Shown here piece by piece: positions 6,198 through 18,112 of a DNA stretch of 64,000 nucleotides (positions are counted from its first letter, which is position 1; every line of letters starts with the position of its first letter). Source of the DNA: Lasioglossum baleicum (taxonomy: Eukaryota > Arthropoda > Insecta > Hymenoptera > Halictidae). A program made the translations under genes and the position numbers. The notes beneath the pieces are model-generated. The model did not search any database. It was not told the origin of the DNA and worked only from the letters and a program-made list of their open reading frames with translations. Location: positions 868,001 through 932,000 of the forward strand of contig NW_027469118.1 in the NCBI RefSeq assembly GCF_051020765.1. Direction: 5' to 3'.

Positions 6198-9100
6198 ATC
6201 TTGCTGCAGACTCACCAATCCCGCGCGTAAAAATCTCCGCCCCTCAATTACAAAAGAAGTGTGAATTTTTGTTGGACACGGGTTCGGAGATCAATTTAAT
6301 TCGTGCGTCAAGTCTAGAACCAAATCTACCTATAGATCATACGAACACTATAGAAGTCCAAGGAATAACCGAGGGATCCATTCCAACTCTCGGTCAAATT
6401 AAAATACACTTACAGGGTCAAAACCCTATTGAATTTCATGTCTTGGAAGAAAACTTCCCAATTAACATCGACGGAATCCTCGGTTCTCCCTTCTTCAGAA
6501 CAGGAGCCGAGATCTCCTTTGCGAATCAATCCATAACAATAGGAAACATTCGGGTTCCCTTCTCGAACCCTTGCGCGCCCACGGCTGAGCCTCGCGATGA
6601 ATTGGCAGCAGAGGTTATTTCAATGCCTTCGTCTATGACCAACGATCTCGTTAAAACTCCAGCCGCCAAGCGTGAGGAACATTCGGCAAGGAACGTTCGA
6701 GTGTCTTCCTCAAATCCTCGTGCACCCGCGGTCAGACCTTGCAGAGCTCCGGTGACGGAGGTTATTTCAATGCCTCCTCGGGATTCGATCGAGTACTCCC
6801 TAGAGAAAAACGCCGTGAAAAGCCGGCCGGAATCGAAGGAGACTCGAGAGATATCGGAGTACACTGCGAGAAGTCGGGTCGTGGAGCGTGAGGATCGAGT
6901 CCGAACAAAGACTCCTCCGAAATCCGAAGAATTCGTCCTCGAACCTCGTACCGTTGCGTGCATAGCGGTCGACGTCGAAGGACCTAAACAGGGATATATC
7001 CGCCGTGTTAATGTAGCGCCGGATGTATTCCTGGGTGACTGCGTCGTCACCAATCGTAAAGGCAAAGCGAGCCTCCGGTGTTTTAACACCTCGTCGGAAA
7101 GAGTTTCATTTCGATTGCCCCCATTGGAGATGGAAGAAATCGAGTCGTACTCTTCCGACCTTTCTAATTCCGGGTACTATCCCGACGCATTCGGTAACCA
7201 TCCCGACCTTACTAATTCCGGGTACTATCCCGACGCATTCGGTAACCATCCCGACCTTACTAATTCCGGGAACCATCCCGACGCATTCGGTAACCATCCC
7301 GACCTTACTAATTCCGGGAACCATCCCGACGCATTCGGTAACCATCCCGACCTTACTAATTCCGGGTACTATCCCGACGCATTCGGTAACCATCCCGACC
7401 TTTCTAATTCCGGGTATCATCCCGACGCATTCGGTAACCATCCCGACATTACTAACTCCGGTAACCAGCCCGATTCTCATACTAACTCCGGTAACCAGCC
7501 CGATCCTCATACTAACTCCGGTAACCAGCCCGATTCTCATACTAACTCCGGTAACCAGCCCGATCATTATACTAACTCCGGTAACCAGCCCGATAAAACC
7601 AAGGTCAGAATGACCTATTCCATCGCAAATTCCCACGAAGCTCGCGTGAAAGAGCTATTAGAAACTATCCCCATGGATCATCTCAGCGGCGACGAAATGG
7701 ACCATGTTAAATCTTTGTTAGAAAAGCACAATGATCTTTTCCATCTCCAAGGGGATCGTTTGGGGAAAACAAATGCGGTGACTCACAGAATCATCACGAC
7801 GGATGATATTCCAATCCATGTTAAACAGTATCGCTACCCACCAATCCACAAGGACGAAATCAACAAGCAAATGTCCGAACTCTTACGGAATGACATAGTC
7901 GTTCCATCTAACTCACCTTATAATTCCCCCTTGTGGATTGTTCCTAAGAAAGCGGACGCCGAGGGTAACAAAAAGTGGCGCATGGTAATCGATTACCGCG
8001 CATTAAACGAGAAGTCGGTGGCCGACGCGTACCCGCTACCTAGCATTAACGAAATCCTAGATCAGTTAGGCAGCGCCGCATACTTCAGTGTGTTTGACTT
8101 AGCCAGCGGATTCCATCAAATAGGAATGGAGAAGGAGGATGCCGCGAAGACCGCCTTCTCCACGCCTTTCGGCCACTACGAATTCAACAGAATGCCATTC
8201 GGTCTCCGTAATGCTCCGGCTACCTTCCAAAGATTAATGGACACAGTCCTCTGCGGCCTACAAGGCAACGAACTCTTCGTGTACCTCGATGATATCGTGA
8301 TCTACGCGCGTTCATTAGAAGAACATTATGCCAAATTCAATAAACTAGCCCGCCGACTGCGCGGAGCCAACCTCAAATTACAGCCCTCGAAATGCGGCTT
8401 CCTTCATAAGGAAGTGGCATACCTGGGACATCAGATTAGTCAAGACGGCGTCAGACCATGTCCAAAGAAAATTAATGCCGTACAAAATTTCCCACGACCT
8501 AAGAACGCGAAAAACGTGCGCGAATTTCTAGGCCTTGCAGGGTACTACCGCAAATTTATTAATGACTTTGCTAAAATCTCCAAACCCCTAACCCAACTCC
8601 TCGCCAAAGAGCACAATTTCGAATGGGGTCCAAAACAAGAAAAGGCCTTCGAAGACCTACGACAAGCTCTGTGTGACGAACCGGTCCTTCAATACCCGGA
8701 TTTCGATAAGCCGTTTAACGTCACCTGCGATGCATCTGGATATGCCATCGGCGCCGTACTAAGCCAAGGCGAAGTAGGCAAGGATCGTCCCGTTGCCTAT
8801 GCCTCAAGGATCCTGCAGGGCGCTGAAGTGAACTATTCTACAATAGAGAAGGAGTGCTTAGCAATAATATTCGCAGTACAGTATTTTAGACCATATATTT
8901 ACGGCCGAAAATTTACACTAATCACAGACCATAAACCGCTGGTCTGGATGACGTCAGTAAAAGACCCTACGTCGCGCCTCCTCAGATGGCGCCTAAAACT
9001 GGCCGAGTTTGAATATAAAGTCGTCTACAAACCTGGAAAAGCGAATTCTAACGCTGATGCCCTCTCCCGAAACCCAGTTACGTTGCCCCTCTCATGGAGC

Positions 9101-11230
9101 ACCCCTGGAGGCACATCGCCGCCAAGAGCACCGTTATCAAATCCAGGAACCCCTCTCTTCGATAACCGCCGAAGGAGATGGGCCGACTCGCATCTTATGC
9201 CACCGCCTCAGTCAATTCCCCCGAGGAAGAGGAAATCATCGTCAAACTCAACATCTGAACCACCATCGAAAACGCCACCACGCCCTAGGGCTAGTTCAGA
9301 TGACGACAGCCTTTTAGTATCACCACCCCTAGTACCCGCCTCCAGTCAAGAGGAGTCACCCATAACAGGACTAGAGGACATTTTAACCGCCGTCCCCAGC
9401 CTAATTCCCCAACCAACGGGACCAAACTGGCTCGATGAAGAAGAAGAAACCTTACCCTCCGAGGACGAGGAAGAAGATGAGGAGCCAAGACGACAAGGGA
9501 GAATAACGTACCTCCGCGACCGACTAATTATGAGGAAAGATAATTTAGTATGTTTCACAACCCTGGATGGTCAACCTATAGACCCAGGAGCCGTAGACCT
9601 CCATAGACAAAGGAAACTGTCCGACGGTCGAGATCTGACCTTATTCAAAGCAAAGATAAGTAATTTCGGTAGCAACAAGCTGATACAGATACCCATCAAA
9701 CCATCCCTGACTCACGAGGTTTCAACTGACGACCTAAAAGAATGCTTCCGGACATTACTTGATGTAGCCAACGAACTCAGACTGCGAACATTTTCAATCT
9801 CTAAAACCTATATAGATGACAATTCCATGGAGTACGTCTCGAACCTCCTCATCGCGACATTCGAAGACACCCCCGTACACATATTTTTCTGCGCAAACGA
9901 AATCCAGATACCGGCCGAAGATAGATGGAATGATATTATCGCAGAAAATCACGTCTCTGCATACGCAGGGCACAAAGGAATTACAAAAACCCTGAAGAGA
10001 ATCCGCGAAAGATATTGGTGGAGCGGTATGAAGATCCAGATAACGAACTACGTTAATAACTGCCTCAGTTGCCAACGTAATAAACTGACCAGGGTAAAAA
10101 CGCGCCTGCCGATGAGAATAACGGATACACCCGGTAGGGCGTTCGATAAGGTGTCCATGGACATTGTAGGGCCCCTTCCAACAACCAACGACGGAAACAC
10201 ATACATCTTAACCATACAGGATCTATTAACGAAACACTCAACCGCAATCCCTCTTAAATCCGCCGATGCCATCAGCACTGCGGACGCATTTATAAACAAT
10301 TTTATCTGCCGTTTCGGAACACCTAAAGCCATCCTAACGGATCAAGGAGCCAATTTCACAAGTTCCCTGATGAAGGCCATCGCAAAACGATTCAGAATAA
10401 CTCGGCTGCAAACAACAGCCTTCCACCCTCAAAGCAACGGGTCAATCGAGAGATCCCACCACGTCTTAGCAGAGTACCTGAAGCAATACGTCCACAAGAA
10501 CAACTGGGACAAATGGGTCGATTTGGCAATGTTTAGTTACAATACGAGTGTCCACGAGGGCACAGATTTCACGCCGCACGAGTTAGTATTCGGCTCTTTG
10601 GCACGAGTCCCATCCGCCGATTCCTACTCCTACGAATGCGAAAACGACTCCTATACCCACTACCTCTCCCAATTGCAAAGAAAGATAACTGAAACCCAGA
10701 TTCGCGCGCGCGGAAACTTAGTCTCCGCGGAAAGAAAATCAAAATCATACTACGACAGAAGAATTAACCCGGTAGAATTCAAGGTGGGAGAACAGGTATT
10801 CCTACTCAAAGAACCCTGCAAGGGCAAATTCGATGCGCAATATACGGGTCCTCACGAAATTTGCGACATCCTAGACTCAAACAATATAAAAATCAAAGTA
10901 GGGAACCATTTTAAGATTGTACATGCAAACAAACTCAAGCGTGCGCCGAATAATGCAACGCAAACCCCGCGTCAGCGAAACGTGACACTCATCTGGACGC
11001 AAATAAGAAAAGACAAAAGTGACAGTGACACCAGTGATTCCCCACCCACCCAAAACCCAACTATGCAAAATGAACAAAGCGAAATAAGTTGCATAAAACC
11101 AGCCCCAGCCCCACGTGCCGACACCGACAACATTTCAGTGCGACCAGTGTTTCGTACAGATATAGGAAATACTCGCCGAGAACTGTGCTCCCTGCGCGGA
11201 GTACCTCCGGACGATGCGTCGCATGAATGA
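6074..11230 (+). CDS. pol: Pol polyprotein of element A (PR-RT-RH-IN)
   Basis: Expressed as a -1 frameshift fusion to Gag; there is no ATG near its start. Domains in order: aspartic protease (LLDTGSE, DTG at 6275-6283, then ILGSPFF); a conserved linker; a coding minisatellite; reverse transcriptase (FSVFDLASGFHQIG, MPFGLRNAPATFQ, YLDD at 8282-8293); RNase H (CDASG with Asp at 8729, then TDHKPLVW); a linker of about 290 aa that is Pro/Ser rich, then acidic, with a basic PPRKRK patch; integrase with an HHCC finger (His at 9950, H-x6-H-x29-C-x2-C) and a DD35E core (Asp 10160, Asp 10340, Glu 10448). After integrase the frame runs into a tail rich in Pro, Arg and Asp shared with elements B and C. 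About 1718 aa and fully open, so a working enzyme set is likely. Confidence 0.95.
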   Translation, partial: RVRPPDRSQPQAGGRIFNPNYSPHPNSYPDERPVRRFVSAVNLAADSPIPRVKISAPQLQKKCEFLLDTGSEINLIRASSLEPNLPIDHTNTIEVQGITEGSIPTLGQIKIHLQGQNPIEFHVLEENFPINIDGILGSPFFRTGAEISFANQSITIGNIRVPFSNPCAPTAEPRDELAAEVISMPSSMTNDLVKTPAAKREEHSARNVRVSSSNPRAPAVRPCRAPVTEVISMPPRDSIEYSLEKNAVKSRPESKETREISEYTARSRVVEREDRVRTKTPPKSEEFVLEPRTVACIAVDVEGPKQGYIRRVNVAPDVFLGDCVVTNRKGKASLRCFNTSSERVSFRLPPLEMEEIESYSSDLSNSGYYPDAFGNHPDLTNSGYYPDAFGNHPDLTNSGNHPDAFGNHPDLTNSGNHPDAFGNHPDLTNSGYYPDAFGNHPDLSNSGYHPDAFGNHPDITNSGNQPDSHTNSGNQPDPHTNSGNQPDSHTNSGNQPDHYTNSGNQPDKTKVRMTYSIANSHEARVKELLETIPMDHLSGDEMDHVKSLLEKHNDLFHLQGDRLGKTNAVTHRIITTDDIPIHVKQYRYPPIHKDEINKQMSELLRNDIVVPSNSPYNSPLWIVPKKADAEGNKKWRMVIDYRALNEKSVADAYPLPSINEILDQLGSAAYFSVFDLASGFHQIGMEKEDAAKTAFSTPFGHYEFNRMPFGLRNAPATFQRLMDTVLCGLQGNELFVYLDDIVIYARSLEEHYAKFNKLARRLRGANLKLQPSKCGFLHKEVAYLGHQISQDGVRPCPKKINAVQNFPRPKNAKNVREFLGLAGYYRKFINDFAKISKPLTQLLAKEHNFEWGPKQEKAFEDLRQALCDEPVLQYPDFDKPFNVTCDASGYAIGAVLSQGEVGKDRPVAYASRILQGAEVNYSTIEKECLAIIFAVQYFRPYIYGRKFTLITDHKPLVWMTSVKDPTSRLLRWRLKLAEFEYKVVYKPGKANSNADALSRNPVTLPLSWSTPGGTSPPRAPLSNPGTPLFDNRRRRWADSHLMPPPQSIPPRKRKSSSNSTSEPPSKTPPRPRASSDDDSLLVSPPLVPASSQEESPITGLEDILTAVPSLIPQPTGPNWLDEEEETLPSEDEEEDEEPRRQGRITYLRDRLIMRKDNLVCFTTLDGQPIDPGAVDLHRQRKLSDGRDLTLFKAKISNFGSNKLIQIPIKPSLTHEVSTDDLKECFRTLLDVANELRLRTFSISKTYIDDNSMEYVSNLLIATFEDTPVHIFFCANEIQIPAEDRWNDIIAENHVSAYAGHKGITKTLKRIRERYWWSGMKIQITNYVNNCLSCQRNKLTRVKTRLPMRITDTPGRAFDKVSMDIVGPLPTTNDGNTYILTIQDLLTKHSTAIPLKSADAISTADAFINNFICRFGTPKAILTDQGANFTSSLMKAIAKRFRITRLQTTAFHPQSNGSIERSHHVLAEYLKQYVHKNNWDKWVDLAMFSYNTSVHEGTDFTPHELVFGSLARVPSADSYSYECENDSYTHYLSQLQRKITETQIRARGNLVSAERKSKSYYDRRINPVEFKVGEQVFLLKEPCKGKFDAQYTGPHEICDILDSNNIKIKVGNHFKIVHANKLKRAPNNATQTPRQRNVTLIWTQIRKDKSDSDTSDSPPTQNPTMQNEQSEISCIKPAPAPRADTDNISVRPVFRTDIGNTRRELCSLRGVPPDDASHE
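7157..7594 (+). repeat. Coding minisatellite between protease and RT (6 x 48 bp + 5 x 30 bp)
   Basis: Six 48-bp units encode 16-residue repeats of the type DLTNSGYYPDAFGNHP, followed by five 30-bp units encoding DSHTNSGNQP-type repeats. Unit lengths are multiples of three, so copy changes keep the frame. Copy number differs between elements: A 6+5, B 4+3, C 3+4. Confidence 0.92.
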
Positions 11231-11252
11231 GTGTGATGTCGAGTGTTGAGCG

Positions 11253-11296
11253 AGAAATTTCTTCCTTGTAAGAAATTTCTTTTCCGCGTTGGGAGG
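11253..11296 (+). other. Perfect 11-bp hairpin and polypurine tract
   Basis: AGAAATTTCTT (11253-11263) and AAGAAATTTCT (11270-11280) form a perfect stem with loop CCTTGT. TTGGGAGG (11289-11296) directly abuts the 3' LTR and is the candidate plus-strand primer, although short. The layout is the same in every element. Confidence 0.7.
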
Positions 11297-13291
11297 TGTT
11301 ACGTCGTCCGATGTACGACGTTGGCCTTGTACACACACTATGTATACAAGGTCTGATCTGCATAAGATCCATACACCGTCCCCTAGACATAAGAGCATAA
11401 TATTAAGATCTCATATATTCTATTGTTCTAATCCTTATCTCCGTTTCTACCCATCACCATAACTTCACCTTGATCAACACCTTACCTCAGTTTCAACCCA
11501 TCACCACGACACATAATGCAATAAAGTATTGCATCACTCTGGAAGCATCTAGAAGCTTCTAGAAACGTCGAGAAGTCCAAAGACTGCTGCATCAGCAGTC
11601 CCACGCTCGTAGAGGGCAATAGGACAGCCACGAGACTGCAGCGTCAGCAGAAATGCACGTGCAGTCCCCGGGAGCAAAGACGCTGCTGCGTCAGCAGTTC
11701 TCCCACTCCGACGACTGAAGAACAAAGAGACTGCAGCGTCAGCTATCCCCACTCCGACCGAAGGAGGCAAGGCAGAGCGAACGCTTGCATCAGTCCGCCT
11801 CCATCTTGCGACTCGAGCAGTCCGCCTCCGACCGGCGACTCGAGCAGTCGTGCCAACCTGGCCTCAGCCGCCAGTCCGGCTTCTTCCGACTTCAAGAGCA
11901 GACGTGTTCAGTCTAGCTCCGCGATAGTGAAGTGTGTCGATCCTTCACTCCTAATTCCAATTCCAATTCCAACTCTAACTCAACTCAACTCAAGTCCTAA
12001 TTCTCATACGTTATTCCTATAACATATTACAATATCCATTATTCATTAATCCAATTACTACTCCTATTATAATACTACTTACATATTGTATACCAGTGTA
12101 CTTACCAGTTCTTATTTAATATATCGTTGTTATACCAGTGCTTCGATCTTGTTATTCTTGTGTTAGTTCAACACCATCTTCCAATTCAGTTCTTGCATCG
12201 AATATATTAAACTCGTGACATATCCGGACTTGGTCTAAAGTGCGCAGTGGAAACGCTGAGCCGCCAATAAGGAATTTGAAGCGAGTCATAGAGAAGTTCT
12301 CGTGCCACGTCTAGAATTGGTCTAAAGTGCGCAGTGGAAACGCTGAGCCGCCACTATAGACGTGAAGCGAGTTAACTACCAAAAAGGTTAATAACAAGTG
12401 GAAGTTCATTTTCATTATATTATTAATATTCCATCATTACTATTCCTTACCCATGCGACGCCCACGTCGAGCGGGACGCAAGTATCAACTTGCTAAATTG
12501 AGACGCGCGTTGAGAAATAAAGCGGTGCTCGATCAAATCATTGCCACTACCGAGTGGACCGAACTTCTGGGAACCACCGAGCACATTCCGTGTGACGCGT
12601 CCGATTACGTTTCTGTATACGGTTGCCCTTGCAACCCTCCTAAAGAGGTCAACCACGCGGACCTCTCGCGAGCTCCGACGCCAGTTCTGCATCCGGTCGA
12701 TTGTCCAGAGGTGATCGACATAGCCGACGACGACGACAGCCGAGACACGATCATCGTTCCCAGGGTCCGTTGCCGAATCATCAGTGACGTTCCTCTGCCA
12801 GCTCATCAACGTGTCGTCTTGCGGCCAGCATCCAAGGCCACTAACGTCGTCCCGAACCGAGCAGCAGCAACTTTGCCAGATCTTCCCCACCTCGAGGACA
12901 TCTGTATAGAAGATCCGATGTACGACACCTACTGTCAGTACCGCCAGTTCCTGCTGCAACAATATTATTAGGCGTTAATACAACATTGCGGTGAGTCGTA
13001 TAATATCTTGTATAATTGTTGAATCCTGTAAACTCACCGTTCTCGTTGCATCCTCTCGCGCGCGATTCTTGTCGGGACACTCCTTGTAACCGCGTCGGAC
13101 GTTCTCTTCTTGACTGCATCCATAGCAATATCGGTTGTCCTAGTGCATATGACAGCCCGCGGCTGTCTCGGCACGAAAGACCACTCTTCAATTACTCTTC
13201 ATATCTCCACCGTCCGTCTGTCACTGTTCTTGAGTGCCATCCTTTTCTCTCTCTTGGTACCTGTAACAAAAACACAGTGACGGACGTGACA
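11297..13291 (+). repeat. 3' LTR of element A (1995 bp)
   Basis: Same length as the 5' LTR at a constant offset of 8565 bp, with no differences seen in the stretches compared, including the LTR ORF. This indicates a recent insertion. It ends CGTGACA and is followed by the second CTTG. Confidence 0.95.
12453..12971 (+). CDS. LTR-encoded 172-aa protein, 3' LTR copy
   Basis: Identical to the copy at 3888-4406. Its position in the 3' LTR means it could also be made from any transcript that runs through to the end of the element. Confidence 0.55.
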   Translation: MRRPRRAGRKYQLAKLRRALRNKAVLDQIIATTEWTELLGTTEHIPCDASDYVSVYGCPCNPPKEVNHADLSRAPTPVLHPVDCPEVIDIADDDDSRDTIIVPRVRCRIISDVPLPAHQRVVLRPASKATNVVPNRAAATLPDLPHLEDICIEDPMYDTYCQYRQFLLQQYY

Positions 13292-13295
13292 CTTG
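13292..13295. repeat. Target site duplication CTTG, right of element A
   Basis: Matches 2728-2731 and marks the right boundary of element A. Confidence 0.93.
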
Positions 13296-14692
13296 CAGAA
13301 TCGGAGTGTCTGTGCCAATTTCCCTTCGTTGCATGCAAATGCACTGATCTATCACGCGGAACAGCGATTCCGCACAGAAATACACTTCTGAAACGAAGAA
13401 TCGTCGAATCTGCCATTACATCGCATAAATCGTGATCGTGCTTGCAGAATCGGAGTTTCTGTGCCAATTTCGCATATTTGCATTCAAATGCACTGATCTA
13501 GCATGCGAAACAGCGATTCCGCACAGAAATACACTTCTGAAACGAAGAATCGTCGAATCTGACGTAAACTCGAATAAATCGTGATCGTGCTTGCCGAATC
13601 GGAGTTTCTGTGCCAATTTCGCTTCGTTGCATGCAAATGCACTGATCTATCACGCGGAACAGCGATTCCGCACAGAAATACACTTCTGAAACGAAGAATC
13701 GTCGAATCTGCCATTACATCGCATAAATCGTGATCGTGCTTGCAGAATCGGAGTTTCTGTGCCAATTTCCCTTCGTTGCATGCAAATGCACTGATCTATC
13801 ACGCGGAACAGCGATTCCGTAAAGAAATACACTTCTGAAACGAAGGATCGTCGAATCTGACATAAGCTCGAATTAATCGTGATCGTGCTTGCCGAATCGG
13901 AGTTTCTGTGCCAATTTCCCTTCGTTGCATGCAAATGCACTGATCCAGCATGCGAAACAGCGATTCCGCACAGAAATACACTTCTGAAACGAAGAATCGC
14001 CGAATCCGACATAAGCTCGAATTAATCGTGATCGTGCTTGCCGAATCGGAGTTTCTGTGCCAATTTCCCTTCGTTGCATGCAAATGCACTGATCTATCAC
14101 GCGGAACAGCGATTCTGCACAGAAATACACTTCTCAAACGAAGAATCGTCGAATCTGACACAAGATCGCATAAATCGTGATCATGCTTGCAGAATCGGAG
14201 TTTCTGTGCCAATTTCCCTTCGTTGCATGCAAATGCACTGATCTATCACGCGGAACAGCGATTCCGCAAAGAAATACACTTCTGAAACGAAGGATCGTCG
14301 AATCTGACATAAGATCGCATAAATCGTGATCGTGGTTGCAGAATCGGAGTTTCTGTGCCAATTTCCCTTCGTTGCATGCAAATGCACTGATCTATCACAC
14401 GGAACAGCGATTCCGCACAGAAATACACTTCTCAAACGAAGAATCGTCGAATCTGACATAAGATCGCATAAATCGTGATCATGCTTGCAGAATCGGAGTT
14501 TCTGTGGCAATTTCCCTTCGTTGCATGCAAATGCACTGATCTATCACGCGGAACAGCGATTCCGCACAGAAATACACTTCTGAAACGAAGAATCGTCGAA
14601 TCTGCCATTATATCACATAAATCGTGATTGTGCTTGCAGAATCGGAGTTTCTGTGCCAATTTCGCATATTTGCATTCAAATGCACTGATCTA

Positions 14693-16215
14693 TCACGCGA
14701 AACAGCGATTCCGCACAGAAATACACTTCTGAAACGAAGAATCGTCGAATCTGACATAAGCTTGAATAAATCGTGATCGTGCTTGCCGAATCGGAGTTTC
14801 TGTGCCAATTTCTTTTCGTTGCATGCAAATGCACTGATCTATCACGCGGAACAGCGATTCCGCACAGAAATACACTTCTGAAACGAAGGATCGTCGAATC
14901 TGACATAAGATCGTATAAATCGTGATCGTGCTTGCAGAATCGGAGTTTCTGTGCCAATTTCCCTTCGTTGCATGCAAATGCACTGATCTATCACGCGGAA
15001 CAGCGATTCCGCACAGAAATACACTTCTCAAACGAAGAATCGTCGAATCTGACATAAGATCGCATAAATCGTGATCGTGCTTGCAGAATCGGAGTTTCTG
15101 TGCCAATTTCCCTTCGTTGCATGCTGATGCACTGATCTATCACGCGGAACAGCGATTCCGCACAGAAATACACTTCTCAAACGAAGAATCGTCGAATCTG
15201 ACATAAGATCGCATAAATCGTGATCGTGCTTGCAGAATCGAAGTTTCTGTGCCCATTTCGCATATTTGCATTCAAATTCACTGACCTATCACGCGAAACA
15301 GCCATTCCGCACAGAAATGCACTTCTGAAACGAAGAATCGTCGAATCTGACATAAGCTTGAATAAATCGTGATCGTGCTTGCCGAATCGGAGTTTCTGTG
15401 CCAATTTCTTTTCGTTGCATGCAAATGCACTGATCTATCACGCGGAACAGCGATTCCGCACAGAAATACACTTCTGAAACGAAGGATCGTCGAATCTGAC
15501 ATAAGATCGTATAAATCGTGATCGTGCTTGCAGAATCGGAGTTTCTGTGCCAATTTCCCTTCGTTGCATGCAAATGCACTGATCTATCACGCGGAACAGC
15601 GATTCCGCACAGAAATACACTTCTCAAACGAAGAATCGTCGAATCTGACATAAGATCGCATAAATCGTGATCGTGCTTGCAGAATCGGAGTTTCTGTGCC
15701 AATTTCCCTTCGTTGCATGCTGATGCACTGATCTATCACGCGGAACAGCGATTCCGCACAGAAATACACTTCTCAAACGAAGAATCGTCGAATCTGACAT
15801 AAGATCGCATAAATCGTGATCGTGCTTGCAGAATCGAAGTTTCTGTGCCCATTTCGCATATTTGCATTCAAATTCACTGACCTATCACGCGAAACAGCCA
15901 TTCCGCACAGAAATGCACTTCTGAAACGAAGAATCGTCGAATCTGACATAAGCTTGAATAAATCGTGATCGTGCTTGCCGAATCGGAGTTTCTGTGCCAA
16001 TTTCCCTTCGTTGCATGCAAATGCACTGATCTATCACGCGGAACAGCGATTCCGCACAGAAATACACTTCTGAAACGAAGGATCGTCGAATCTGACATAA
16101 GATCGTATAAATCGTGATCGTGCTTGCAGAATCGGAGTTTCTGTGCCAATTTCCCTTCGTTGCATGCAAATGCACTGATCTATCACGCGGAACAGCGATT
16201 CCGCACAGAAATACA
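14693..16215. repeat. 596-bp higher-order repeat (4 monomers)
   Basis: Equivalent variant monomers recur at 14693, 15289 and 15885, a step of 596 bp (4 x 149). It extends the 447-bp unit of the left block by one monomer, which suggests unequal exchange. Confidence 0.85.
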
Positions 16216-18112
16216 CTTCTCAAACGAAGGATCGTCTGAATCTGACATAAGAACGCATAAATCGTGATCGTGCTTGCAGAATCGGAGTTTCTGTGCCAAT
16301 TTCGCATATTTGCATTCAAATGCACTGATCTATCACGCGAAACAGCGATTCCGCACAGAAATACACTTCTGAAACGAAGAATCGTCGAATCTGACATAAG
16401 CTCGAATAAATCGTGATCGTGCTTGCCGAATCGGAGTTTCTGTGCCAATTTCGCTTCGTTGCATGCAGATGCACTGATCTATCACGCGGAACAGCGATTC
16501 CGCACAGAAATACACTTCTGAAACGAAGAATCGTCGAATCTGCCATTACATCGCATAAATCGTGATCGTGCTTGCAGAATCGGAGTTTCTGTGCCAATGT
16601 CGCATATTTGCATTCAAATGCACTGATCCAGCATGCGAAACAGCGATTCCGCACAGAAATACACTTCTGAAACGAAGAATCGTCGAATCCGACATAAGCT
16701 CGAATTAATCGTGATCGTGCTTGCCGAATCGGAGTTTCTGTGCCAATTTCCCTTCGTTGCATGCAAATGCACTGATCTATCACGCGGAACAGCGATTCCG
16801 CACAGAAATACACTTCTGAAACGAAGAATCGTCGAATCTGACGTAAGCTCGAATAAATCGTGATCGTGCTTGCCGAATCGGAGTTTCTGTGCCAATTTCG
16901 CTTCGTTGCATGCAAATGCACTGATCTATCACGCGGAACAGCGATTCCGCACAGAAATACACTTCTGAAACGAAGGATCGTCTGTATCTGACATAAGAAC
17001 GCATAAATCGTGATCGTGCTTTCAGAATCGGAGTTTCTGTGCCAATTTCCCTTCGTTGCATGCAAATGCACTGATCTATCACGCGGAACAGCGATTCCGC
17101 ACAGAAATACACTTCTCAAACGAAGAATCGTCGAATCTGAGGTAAGCTCGAATAAATCGTGATCGTGCTTGCCGAATCGGAGTTTCTGTGCCAATTTCGC
17201 TTCGTTGCATGCAAATGCACTGATCTATCACGCGGAACAGTGATTCCGCACAGAAATACACTTCTGAAACGAAGGATCGTCTGAATCTGACATAAGAACG
17301 CATAAATCGTGATCGTGCTTGCAGAATCGGAGTTTCTGTGCCAATTTCCCTTCGTTGCATGCAAATGCACTGATCTATCACGCGGAACAGCGATTCCGCA
17401 CAGAAATACACTTCTGAAACGAAGAATCGTCGTATCTGACATTATATCGCATGAATCGTGATCGTGCTTGCAGAATCGGAGTTTCTGTGCCAATTTCGCA
17501 TATTTGCATTCAATTGCACTGATCTATCACGCGAAACAGCGATTCCGCACAGAAATACACTTCTGAAACGAAGAATCGTCGAATCTGACATAAGCTCGAA
17601 TAAATCGTGATCGTGCTTGCCGAATCGGAGTTGCTGTGCCAATTTCGTATATTTGCATGCAGATGCACTGATCTAGCACGCGAAACAGCGATTCCGCACA
17701 GAAATACACTTCTGAAACGAAGAATCGTCGAATCTGACGTAAGCTCGAATAAATCGTGATCGTGCTTGCCGAATCGGAGTTTCTGTGCCAATTTCGCTTC
17801 GTTGCATGCAAATGCACTGATCTATCACGCGGAACAGCGATTCCGCACAGAAATACACTTCTGAAACGAAGGATCGTCGAATCTGACATAAGATCGCATA
17901 AATCGTGATCGTGCTTGCAGAATCGGAGTTTCTGTGCCAATTTCCCTTCGTTGCATGCAAATGCACTGATCTATCACGCGGAACAGCGATTCCGCACAGA
18001 AATACACTTCTGAAACGAAGAATCGTCGAATCTGACGTAAGCTCGAATAAATCGTGATCGTGCTTGCCGAATCGGAGTTTCTGTGCCAATTTCGCTTCGT
18101 TGCATGCAAATG

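Larger units (their letters stand above)
2732..13291 (+). mobile_element. Element A: full-length Ty3/gypsy LTR retrotransposon (gag-pol, no env)
   Basis: A complete 10,560-bp LTR retrotransposon: 1995-bp LTRs, tRNA-Ser primer site, Gag, -1 frameshift, Pol with protease, RT, RNase H and integrase in that order, then a polypurine tract. The domain order (integrase after RNase H) and the RT motifs place it in Ty3/gypsy, nearest the 17.6/297 errantivirus-like group from what I know of that family. All reading frames are open. The two LTRs look identical where compared, so it is probably young and possibly still active. It has no envelope gene; the integrase runs almost straight into the tail peptide shared with the other elements. 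Confidence 0.95.

Noticed and set aside
7023..7613. ORFs of 176-196 codons over the coding minisatellite in other frames and strand
   Set aside because: Forced open by the 48- and 30-bp repeats; the pol frame is the real one.
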